A stretch of 41,449 nucleotides of DNA, taken from positions 1 through 41,449 of the forward strand of contig NZ_BLZO01000142.1 in the NCBI RefSeq assembly GCF_014132355.1, given 5' to 3'. The notes beneath the pieces are model-generated. The model was not told the origin of the DNA. It did not search any database and saw nothing but the letters and a program-made list of their open reading frames with translations. This stretch comes from Okeania sp. KiyG1 (GTDB lineage: Bacteria > Cyanobacteriota > Cyanobacteriia > Cyanobacteriales > Microcoleaceae). Positions 9,369 through 16,938 of this stretch are shown here, in pieces (position 1 is the stretch's first letter; the number at the start of each line of letters is the position of its first letter). The position numbers and the translations under genes are program-made.

Positions 9369-11042
9369 ATGTCAAAAATTTTATTTAATTGTCTTTTATT
9401 AATCTTCTGTAACACCGTAATATTTTGTGCTGTAACTCAAGCAAATGAAATTAAATATACACAAATAAATTCTGAAAGAAAAACATTAGAAAAAGAATCA
9501 TCAAAACCAAATATAACTCCGGTTGCTGAAGATGCAATTATCGTTAAACCAAATCAACTTGAGCAAAATACAGACTCAATGGGTCAAGTTACTTCTGTAT
9601 CTCAATTATCCGATGTTCAACCCACAGATTGGGCATTTCAAGCATTACAATCATTAGTAGAACGTTACGGTTGTATTGTTGGTTATCCCGATGGTAGTTA
9701 TCGTGGTAATCGTCCTATGACTCGCTATGAATTTGCCGCAGGTTTAAATGCTTGTTTAGACAGAATTACCGAATTAATTGCTGCCTCTACAGCAGACTTA
9801 GTAACTAAAGATGATTTAGCAGTTTTACAACGTTTACAAGAAGATTTTGCTGTCGAACTTGCAGAAATTCAAGGCAGAATAGATGCTCTAGAAGCACGGA
9901 CTACAGAACTAGAAGCAAATCAGTTTTCTACCACAACTAAACTAGGTGGAGAAATTGTATTTGCTATTAGTAATGTCTTTGGAGAAGAGAAAGCTGGTGG
10001 TGGTAGTTTAGAAGATAATACCGTTTTAAATAATCGAGTAAGTTTGAATTTTAATACTAGCTTTACAGGACGAGACTTATTTAGAACTCGTTTAGATGCT
10101 CTGGATACTGTTGCCTATGGAGTGCCAATAACTGGAACAAATATGACTCGTTTAGCTTTTCAAAGAAATACTAATAATACTGTTGATATTGGTAAATTGT
10201 TTTATCGTTTTCCCGTTGGGAAAAAATTTAGAGTTCATGTTGATGCTATTGGTGGTAGGTTTAATATGAATGTTTCTGATAACTTCAACAGACTTTTTGC
10301 AAATAGAATATCAGGGGCAATTTCTAGGTTTGGACGCTTCAATCCTATCTATGCCCAAGGAGCGCGGGGTGCTGGAGTAACAGTTGTTTATAATATTAAT
10401 AAATCAGTAAGTTTATCTTTAGGATATTTAGCAAGAGACCCGGAAAATCCAACAGAGAGTAATGGATTTTTTAATGGTAGTAATGCAGGTTTAGCACAAC
10501 TAGATATTCGACCAAGCGATCGCCTCCGTTTTGGCATTACTTATGTACGTTCTTATTATCCAAAAAGGAAGTTATTTGTCTCAGCAGCAACAGGTAGTAG
10601 AAGAGCAAATGCGCCTTTTGGTAATTTAGTTCCTACTTCCGCAGATCATTTAGGTATTCAAGGAAGTTGGCGTGCTTTGAATAATTTCACAGTTTCCGGT
10701 TGGACTGGATGGAGTTTTGCTGATGCTGAAAAATCTGTTGGTATGGTTAAGGAGGGAGATGAAGCAACTATTTTTAATTGGGCAGTTACTTTCGGATTTA
10801 CTGACTTAGGTAAACAGGGAAGTTTGCTTGGTTTTGTAATTGGAAATCCACCTAAAGTAACTGATACTGATAATGGTCCAGATGATGATGATACAGCTTG
10901 GCATTTAGAGGGTTTTTATCGTTATCAAATTAATGACAATATTTCAATTAATCCGGGAGTTTTGGTAGTTGTTAATCCCGAACATGATGAAGATAATGAC
11001 ACTATTACTGTGGGAATTATTCGGATGATTTTTTTGTTTTAG
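9369..11042 (+). CDS. OprB-family outer-membrane porin with SLH domain
   Basis: A 557-residue outer-membrane protein. Residues 1-25 are a Sec signal peptide (hydrophobic core, cleavage near TQA-NE). Residues about 80-130 form an SLH domain (DWAFQALQSLVERYGCIVGY..RPMTRYEFAAGL) that anchors to peptidoglycan-linked polymer, then a short coiled-coil 'LQEDFAVELAEIQGRIDALEAR', then a C-terminal OprB beta-barrel ending in the aromatic residue F. This is the standard cyanobacterial porin, often annotated as an iron-uptake or carbohydrate porin; small inorganic ions are the usual cargo. Strong ribosome-binding site AAGGAG 7 bases before the ATG. Same strand and downstream of the ABC binding protein. 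Confidence 0.88.
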   Translation: MSKILFNCLLLIFCNTVIFCAVTQANEIKYTQINSERKTLEKESSKPNITPVAEDAIIVKPNQLEQNTDSMGQVTSVSQLSDVQPTDWAFQALQSLVERYGCIVGYPDGSYRGNRPMTRYEFAAGLNACLDRITELIAASTADLVTKDDLAVLQRLQEDFAVELAEIQGRIDALEARTTELEANQFSTTTKLGGEIVFAISNVFGEEKAGGGSLEDNTVLNNRVSLNFNTSFTGRDLFRTRLDALDTVAYGVPITGTNMTRLAFQRNTNNTVDIGKLFYRFPVGKKFRVHVDAIGGRFNMNVSDNFNRLFANRISGAISRFGRFNPIYAQGARGAGVTVVYNINKSVSLSLGYLARDPENPTESNGFFNGSNAGLAQLDIRPSDRLRFGITYVRSYYPKRKLFVSAATGSRRANAPFGNLVPTSADHLGIQGSWRALNNFTVSGWTGWSFADAEKSVGMVKEGDEATIFNWAVTFGFTDLGKQGSLLGFVIGNPPKVTDTDNGPDDDDTAWHLEGFYRYQINDNISINPGVLVVVNPEHDEDNDTITVGIIRMIFLF

Positions 11043-11290
11043 GAAAAGAAGGAAGAAGGAAGAAGGAAGAAGGAAGAAGAGAGAAGGGAGAAGAGAGAAG
11101 GGAGAAGGAAAAGTATTACATTGTCTGAATTTTCAACTTTTGAACTGTCCTAACTAAAGAAGGAAGAAGGAAGGAGGAAGGAGGAAGAAGAGAGAAGGGA
11201 GAAGGAAAAGTATTACATTGTCTGAATTTTCAACTTTTGAACTGTCCTAACTAAAGAAGGAAGAAGGAAGAAGGAAGAAAGAAAAGTCTT
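11043..11290. repeat. Tandem duplication (period 97 bp) with GAAGGAA heptamers
   Basis: Two copies of 'AAGTATTACATTGTCTGAAT' (11111 and 11208) alternate with purine-only heptamer runs. 11291-11760 continues with fragments of other repeats; I see no gene there. Confidence 0.75.
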
Positions 11291-11768
11291 GCTTTGTCTG
11301 AGTTTTAGGGTGCATCTCATATTTGCAAAAATACTTTTTTCTTATCTATTCCCTGTTGCCTGTTGCCTGTTGCCTAAAAGCGATAAATTTTTGGCTTTAT
11401 TCAAAACTGCTATAATTAAGTATTGAAATTAAAAAATAACAGTCAACATTGTAGGGAAAAATGGCCGTTTGCCTCTACTAAAGGTAGAAATGATGTTACT
11501 CGCAAAGTAAACGGATTTGATATTAAGAAGTTAAAACTTAAAATTCTTGATATAGCAATTCCCAAAAAGCGTGAGGTACAAAATTTTATATTTGAGGGAA
11601 CAGGGAATAAAAAGACAAAAAGGTAACTGTATTTCACTAATTTAAGAAATGCTATACCAAACTATTTCTTTGTTGCTAAATAGACATCTCCAGAAATTAA
11701 ATATTACTATCTTCCTTCCAGTTAATAAATTTTAACTTCCAAAAGGATACCCACGGACATGATATTAC

Positions 11769-12036
11769 TTATTCCTTCTTCTTTCTTCCTTCTTCCCTCT
11801 TCCCTCTTCCTTCTTCCTTCTTAAATAAATCAAAAACTATGACAGATATTCGGACTTCTTTCTTCCTTCTTCCTTCTTCCTTCTTACCTCTTCCTTCTTC
11901 CTTCTTCCTTCTTAAATAAATCAAAAACTATGACAGATATTCGGACTTCTTTCTTCCTTCTTCCCTCTTCCTTCTTCCCTCTTCCCTCTTCCTTCTTCCT
12001 TCTTCAATAAATCAAAAACTATGACAGATATTCGGA
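11769..12036 (+). repeat. Threefold 91-bp repeat of the start of the next gene
   Basis: The segment 'AAATCAAAAACTATGACAGA' plus TATTCGGA occurs at ATG positions 11839, 11930 and 12021, exactly 91 bp apart, separated by TTCCTTC heptamer runs. Only the third ATG opens the real gene. The first two open short frames of 26 codons (11839-11919 and 11930-12010) starting MTDIRTSFFLLPSSF, both ended by TAA. Confidence 0.9.
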
Positions 12037-12860
12037 ATTTATTAAACCAATTAGCCGCTCAAGAAGCACAGTTAAATAATATTCAATTTCTAGCACCTTG
12101 TGTGGGAGGTGGGCGAGTAAAAACAAGAGTAGCAGGAATAGTTTATACCTTTCAAACTCAACCAAAAAAATTTGAAGGTTGGGGAATCTTTCAGCCAATT
12201 AATGACAAAACAGCAAAATTTGTAGAAGAACCAAGCTTACCTCAACTAGAGGAATATTTCCAACTTTTAAAACCTCTCAGATTATTCCTTGCCTATCAAT
12301 TAAAAGGGCAAAAATGGCTAGCATATCCAACTAATGAATCTGATGCTAAACAACGTTTTGGTTTTGCTAAACCAATAGCAGTTCATCTAGTAACAGAAGG
12401 AGTTATGTTTGAGTCAATAATTGCTAGATTTGATGGTAGTTCCTGGTGGTTTGAAGATATCGATCGCCGTGCCGATCCTTTTGTTGCGGAACAGTTACGG
12501 GAAGCGTTCAAAAATATTACCCCACCCAAAGAAGTCAGGTTTAAGGGGATAACTCCAGAAATGAAAACAGTTTATGACTTAGTAGCGCGACAAAAAGAAG
12601 AGTTTATGAAACAAATGCAACAACAAAGGGATGAAAAACAACTGCGTGAAGCGTTAGAAATGGGAGGAGGTGAATTGCAGAATTTTCGCGATCGCTCTAC
12701 CTATTGGCAAGTAGAATGGGTGACAAGGGATGGGGAACGTCATACTTCCGCTATTGATAAAAATGATTTGACTGTAGTGAGTGCTGGTATTTGTCTGAGT
12801 GGGGGCGATCGACATTTTGACTTACAATCTTTAGTGGGTGTTGTTGAGCAAAGATATTAA
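12021..12860 (+). CDS. Uncharacterised protein paired with a ThiF-fold protein
   Basis: A 279-residue soluble protein I cannot assign to a characterised family. N-terminal 'FLAPCVGGGRVKTRVAGIVY' is followed by a mixed alpha/beta region with many aromatic residues (GSSWWFEDIDRR near 150), a charged helix around residues 190-215 (RQKEEFMKQMQQQRDEKQLR), and a C-terminal beta-rich segment 'YWQVEWVTRDGERHTSAIDK'. No signal peptide or membrane segment. It ends 12 bp before the likely start of the E1-like gene, so the two form an operon and probably a functional pair. Two decoy copies of its first codons lie upstream and could act as upstream frames. No ribosome-binding site of AGGAG type precedes the ATG. 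Confidence 0.75.
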   Translation: MTDIRNLLNQLAAQEAQLNNIQFLAPCVGGGRVKTRVAGIVYTFQTQPKKFEGWGIFQPINDKTAKFVEEPSLPQLEEYFQLLKPLRLFLAYQLKGQKWLAYPTNESDAKQRFGFAKPIAVHLVTEGVMFESIIARFDGSSWWFEDIDRRADPFVAEQLREAFKNITPPKEVRFKGITPEMKTVYDLVARQKEEFMKQMQQQRDEKQLREALEMGGGELQNFRDRSTYWQVEWVTRDGERHTSAIDKNDLTVVSAGICLSGGDRHFDLQSLVGVVEQRY

Positions 12861-12872
12861 GTGGAAGGAACT

Positions 12873-13511
12873 ATGTCTATATTTTTTCACGAACAACTTT
12901 ACCGCAGTCCAGAAATTATGACAAAGCTAAAAAAATTGTCAATAACTATTTGTGGTGCAGGTGCTTTAGGAGCAAATATTACTGAAAATTTAGCTCGTTC
13001 TGGGTTTAGTAAATTACGGGTTATAGATTGTGATCGCATTGAAGAGCGTAACCTATCTACTCAACCTTATTATCGTTCTGATGTGGGAGCTTTTAAGGTG
13101 AAAATTTTGACCAATAGTCTCTATCGTGCTTTAGGAGTAAAAATTGATGGTCAAGCTCAAAAATTAACTGAAGAAAATGCAGGTAAACTATTAGGAAAAA
13201 GTGAGTTAGTGATTGACACTTTTGATAATAGTATTAGTCGGAGTGCTGTGAAAAATTATTGTGCTGATTCTAATATTTCTTGTGTTCATGTAGGGTTAGC
13301 TTCTGAATATTCAGAGATAATTTGGAATGAAAATTATCGAGTCCCTTCTCCAGTAAATGATGATATTTGTGATTATCCATTAGCGAGAAATTTAGTAATG
13401 TTAACTGTTGCTGTTGCTTGTGAAGTTGTGGTGAACTTTGCAGCGACAAAACAGCAGGATAATTTTACTGTTACTTTAGGAGATTTTGCTGTTAGGTCTA
13501 TAGATTTTTAG
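12873..13511 (+). CDS. Minimal ThiF/E1-like Rossmann protein
   Basis: About 212 residues from the ATG at 12873, chosen over a GTG at 12861 because 'GGAAGGA' sits correctly before the ATG. It has the E1-like core: 'CGAGALGANI' (27-36), 'IDCDRIEERNLSTQPYY' with the acidic strand and the Asn-x-x-x-Gln adenylation motif, 'DVGAFKVKIL', and 'ELVIDTFDNSISR'. It lacks the zinc Cys pairs of MoeB/ThiF/HesA and most of the C-terminal catalytic domain, so it is shorter than classical members and may not form a thioester. No small Gly-Gly carrier is encoded nearby. Its only partner is the upstream unknown protein. Confidence 0.8.
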   Translation: MSIFFHEQLYRSPEIMTKLKKLSITICGAGALGANITENLARSGFSKLRVIDCDRIEERNLSTQPYYRSDVGAFKVKILTNSLYRALGVKIDGQAQKLTEENAGKLLGKSELVIDTFDNSISRSAVKNYCADSNISCVHVGLASEYSEIIWNENYRVPSPVNDDICDYPLARNLVMLTVAVACEVVVNFAATKQQDNFTVTLGDFAVRSIDF

Positions 13512-13768
13512 AAAGGGAAAGAAAAAAATAATCTCAATATTTAGTAGAGTGGGTTAGGCAAGAACAATTCTACAAAATTACACAATTTTATAATTATCTG
13601 CTGTAACCCACCGAATATAACGAATATATTTAATTTCAAAAATATCTTCTGGTTGATTATTTGATGTTCATCTTTTTAGTATTCCAGAGATAAAATTGGT
13701 TATTTCATCAGACATAAAGTTTGGCAATGAAGTTAACTAAACTATTACCATTTGTATGATCTATTTTC

Positions 13769-14138
13769 CTATTCCTGATTTTGATAATCATCATCTTTTT
13801 CCTGACTAGCAATTATGTCCACATACTTAATTTTTTCTAATCCTTGCCTAAAAGATTCATAATCTTCTATGACTCTTGTCATCTCAGTGTCAAGTTGATG
13901 AACGGAGCGTAAATTATGAATTATTTTCGTAGCTTCTTCGTTATCAACACTATTATCATCATCTAATAAAACAGCTTCTAATTCCTCAAACAAAATTATT
14001 GCCTGCTCGCGTCTTGCTACTGTAGGATAATCTTGGAGGAAAGAGTCTATAAGGCGTTCTTTTTTTTGTGAAATATGCTCTTGAGTTAGTTTCTTTTCAG
14101 CTTGTCGCTTCCTTTTATTTAACTCAGAAAATAATATC
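13769..14138 (-). pseudogene. Frameshifted C-terminal tail of the OLD-family gene (possible)
   Basis: Downstream of the OLD gene's stop, coding-like sequence goes on in shifting frames: a lysine-rich helix 'SELNKRKRQAEKKLTQEHIS', then 'ERLIDSF', then 'EELEAVLLDDD' and 'VHQLDTEMTRVIEDYESF' in the last 74 codons (13769-13993, no ATG start). Joining them needs one-base changes at the A6 run (14145-14150), an A7 run (near 14061-14067) and a T4 run (near 14041). It may be a decayed extension of the nuclease, or a separate damaged gene. Confidence 0.45.
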
Positions 14139-16244
14139 TTAAAGTTTTTTCAAAATTTGTAACATCTTCCTCTTTAAAAGATTTTTATAACTTTTAAGAG
14201 AGTCAACTACATTTCTGGCAAATCCTACTTTGTCAATATGAAAACCCTCCTTAGATAACTCTTTAAAATAAGCTTTAATAGCTTTGAATATAGTTTTGTT
14301 ATCTGGTATTTTTTCCAAGATAGCTGATTCTGTTATAGACTCAACAACACTATTTTCCACTTGACAAATATCTTTCGCATAATCTTTAGCAGCTTTTACA
14401 CAGATAGATAAAGGAACAAGATCCTCTATTTCAGTTGGTATTAATCCTTCTGGCAAAGTTAAATCCGAATTTTTTTTTAAATCTCCTATCTGAAGAATAA
14501 AACTTTCCTTGAGTAATTCTTTTTTGTTTGCTCCCCCTCTTTTTAGAGCTTTCTTTGCATCATTACCTGCTTCATCACTATCTAACAAAACAATCACTGC
14601 TGGTTGTTCCTTATCTCTCCCACGAGCTAGATAAACCATGTAGGGAATATGTGAAGCTGAACCTGTTGGAACAATAGTAATTTGATTCAAATCAAGAGTT
14701 TCTATTTCCTTTGATGCTCCTTTCCGAAATAGATGAGTTGAAGCTCCTGCAATTAGAATTTGATCGGCAACTCCTTCAACCATTAAATTGCAGTTTCCAA
14801 TAAAAGTTGTCTCACCTAAAAAAGCACCAAAAGCAGACCTTAGTGGTTCATAGTGATTTCTTGCTACATCTTTAACTACTCTTGTTCCCTCTTCTTTTTT
14901 TCCTTTATCTAAAACTCTAATTCTTTCAGCATGATTTCTATCAATTAAAAATGGAGAATGAGTGACATAGATAACTTGAATAGGCTTTCCTTTATCAGGG
15001 TTGGAAAACTTTTCAAATATTTTGAGAAGGTCTTGTTGAGCTTGGCTAGATAGATAAGCATCTGGTTCATCCATCAAGAGAATTTCATCTTTTTCAGGGT
15101 GGGGTTTATGAGCACGATATTGAATGTAATAGCTTAAAAAATACTTAAGTCCATTGCTTCTTTCCTCAAAGGAGTATTCAGTACCAGTCCGGTCGCGAAT
15201 TGTAAATACTAAATCATGTTCTTGTGCTGATACCAGTAAGGAAAAATCCTTATCCTGTGTCCACCATTTTTGTAAATTGAGGCTATCAGATAGATGAGTA
15301 TTAATTTTGGCTATTATGCTATTAGCGTGACCTTCTTTTCCTTCTGCTAAGGAATCTGCCAGGGTAAGCAATACTTCTGGATCTACATTAGCAATTTTAC
15401 AGATTAAGTCATAAACAAGATCGTATTCTTTATGGTTTTTTTGAGACCCTTCAGAGTCATCATTTTTTAGACTATTGAAAATCGTAATTAATGATTTAAT
15501 GTTATTTTGTGCTGCTTCATCTGGCTTAGAAAATGTTGAATTGTTTTCTGGCAGATAAGCATGATATTTTTCCGAAATATTATCAACAATTTTACGAACT
15601 TTAGCCCTATCTGGACGTGTTATTAGTTCATATTTTGTACTCTTAATTTCTTGCTTTTTAATTCTCCTTACCAGTTGTTTAATCGGAATACTTCCAGGAA
15701 CAGCAATCTTTGCTTCTAACTCAAATACATTAGGCAATTGTTTTGAAACTTTTTCTATATTTTCTTGATTGGTAATTTCATATGTTGTGTACTTATCTGT
15801 TTCCTGCTGTATATAAACACAAAGATTTTTTCGATCAGTTCGGAAGAGAAAGAAGCGATCAAATTCAGTATTTTTCGGAATTGAACAAACAACGCAAATT
15901 TTTTCCCGCTCTTGCGGAGTTAAATTTGAGAACTCAAAGCCAAAATCAGGCAATCTTAGCTCATTTTTTCTAACCGTAAAAAACTGTGAGTAACGACAGA
16001 AGTCTTGATATGTAATTCCTTCACCAGAAATTCCCTTTTTAATCGCGCTCAATAAATGAGACTTTCCAGACTCGTTTGCCCCTACTACTGTAGTTACTTT
16101 GGAATCAATTGGAATTTGTACATACGGATACCACATCTTATCAATCATTTCCCAAGGTTTTTTTACAACATTTGGATGATGCTTTCTGAGGTAATCATAA
16201 TTAAAAGACTTGTAAAAACGAATGTATAAAGTTTTGAGAATCAT
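14139..16244 (-). CDS. OLD-family ATP-dependent endonuclease (AAA ATPase + TOPRIM)
   Basis: A 701-residue protein. ATPase: Walker A 'GANESGKS' (55-62), a long helical insert, signature-like 'ERSNGLKYFLSYY', Walker B 'EILLMDEPDAYLSSQAQQDL' and the switch 'VTHSPFL'. TOPRIM: 'NLMVEGVADQILIAGA' supplies the first acid and 'AVIVLLDSDEAGNDAKKAL' the DxD. This is the ABC-ATPase-plus-nuclease layout of phage P2 OLD and of GajA of the Gabija defence system. No UvrD-like helicase (GajB) is adjacent, so it is a stand-alone, class-1-like OLD protein; antiphage or DNA-repair function is plausible but not shown. The 3' end looks frameshifted (see 13769-14138). Confidence 0.85.
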   Translation of the reverse strand: MILKTLYIRFYKSFNYDYLRKHHPNVVKKPWEMIDKMWYPYVQIPIDSKVTTVVGANESGKSHLLSAIKKGISGEGITYQDFCRYSQFFTVRKNELRLPDFGFEFSNLTPQEREKICVVCSIPKNTEFDRFFLFRTDRKNLCVYIQQETDKYTTYEITNQENIEKVSKQLPNVFELEAKIAVPGSIPIKQLVRRIKKQEIKSTKYELITRPDRAKVRKIVDNISEKYHAYLPENNSTFSKPDEAAQNNIKSLITIFNSLKNDDSEGSQKNHKEYDLVYDLICKIANVDPEVLLTLADSLAEGKEGHANSIIAKINTHLSDSLNLQKWWTQDKDFSLLVSAQEHDLVFTIRDRTGTEYSFEERSNGLKYFLSYYIQYRAHKPHPEKDEILLMDEPDAYLSSQAQQDLLKIFEKFSNPDKGKPIQVIYVTHSPFLIDRNHAERIRVLDKGKKEEGTRVVKDVARNHYEPLRSAFGAFLGETTFIGNCNLMVEGVADQILIAGASTHLFRKGASKEIETLDLNQITIVPTGSASHIPYMVYLARGRDKEQPAVIVLLDSDEAGNDAKKALKRGGANKKELLKESFILQIGDLKKNSDLTLPEGLIPTEIEDLVPLSICVKAAKDYAKDICQVENSVVESITESAILEKIPDNKTIFKAIKAYFKELSKEGFHIDKVGFARNVVDSLKSYKNLLKRKMLQILKKL

Positions 16245-16410
16245 TCAGTAAGTTATAAATTTTAGGCTGTGAACATTAACTATTCTAGTCTAAAATTGAA
16301 CAATCATACAAACTCCGCACTATAGGTTCAATGTCAGAGTGCGAACTTGATTATCTGGTTATAAAGGTGGGTTTTGGTTTTGCCTAAAATGCAGCTAAGT
16401 TAAACATTTA

Positions 16411-16523
16411 CAGGACTTACGCGCGGATATTAATCAAGTAAGGGCGAATGCCATTTCCTAAGGTCATGCTCCGCAAACGCCCCTACATCTGGCGTTTTCA
16501 AGGTGAATTTGCGTAACCTTCAG
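16411..16523. mobile_element. Small element with CAGGACTTACGC ends, copy 1
   Basis: Left end CAGGACTTACGC, right end inverse with two or three mismatches (GCGTAACCTTCAG), with a GC-rich palindrome-derived core containing 'GCTCCGCAAACGCCCCTAC'. Same ends as elements at 37556-37668 and 39180-39311 and as the insertion sequence at 29539. Confidence 0.6.
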
Positions 16524-16546
16524 TCTCCTATCAGCAAAAGAAACAC

Positions 16547-16930
16547 CTAAGCTGCAACCGCTTCTTCATAAGGAACAAAAGATTTCTTCTGGGCTCCACA
16601 AATAGGACAAGACCAATCTTCAGGAATGTCTTCAAATGCTGTACCAGGAGCAATACCAGAGTCAGGGTCGCCAACAACTGGATCGTAAATCATCGAACAC
16701 ACCCGACAGATCCATTTACGGGTTGCAGCTTCCTTTCCAGCAGCTTTTTGTTTAGGTGCAACACCATTCAAACCTTCGAGAGCTTCCGTATATTGATCCG
16801 CGTGGTGATGCTCAATGCTAGTCAATAAACCAAACTTATGAGTTGCTTGACGAAACATGGAAGCGTGTTCTCGAGACTCTTCCTCTTGCTGCTTCATAAA
16901 ACTGATATAAAACGTCACATAGCCTGACAT
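16547..16930 (-). pseudogene. Rubrerythrin, C-terminal fragment
   Basis: This is the second half of a rubrerythrin cut by the TnpB insertion upstream. Recognisable from '[17 protein letters not shown]' onward: the last helix of the four-helix diiron domain, including the E-x-x-H iron ligands (ESREHA), then '[13 protein letters not shown]', then the C-terminal rubredoxin domain with both iron-binding Cys pairs (CRVC and CPIC). The dozen or so residues before that come from the element end, not from rubrerythrin. The intact protein would reduce hydrogen peroxide in the cytoplasm. The N-terminal half is at 19021-19310; about 25 codons between the halves are missing. Confidence 0.85.
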
Positions 16931-16938
16931 TCCAATGT

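Noticed and set aside
11423-11626. 67-codon frame starting at TTG
   Set aside because: No ribosome-binding site, made of repeat fragments, no recognisable family.
14139-16244. Gabija system
   Set aside because: GajA-like protein only; no UvrD-like helicase on either side.
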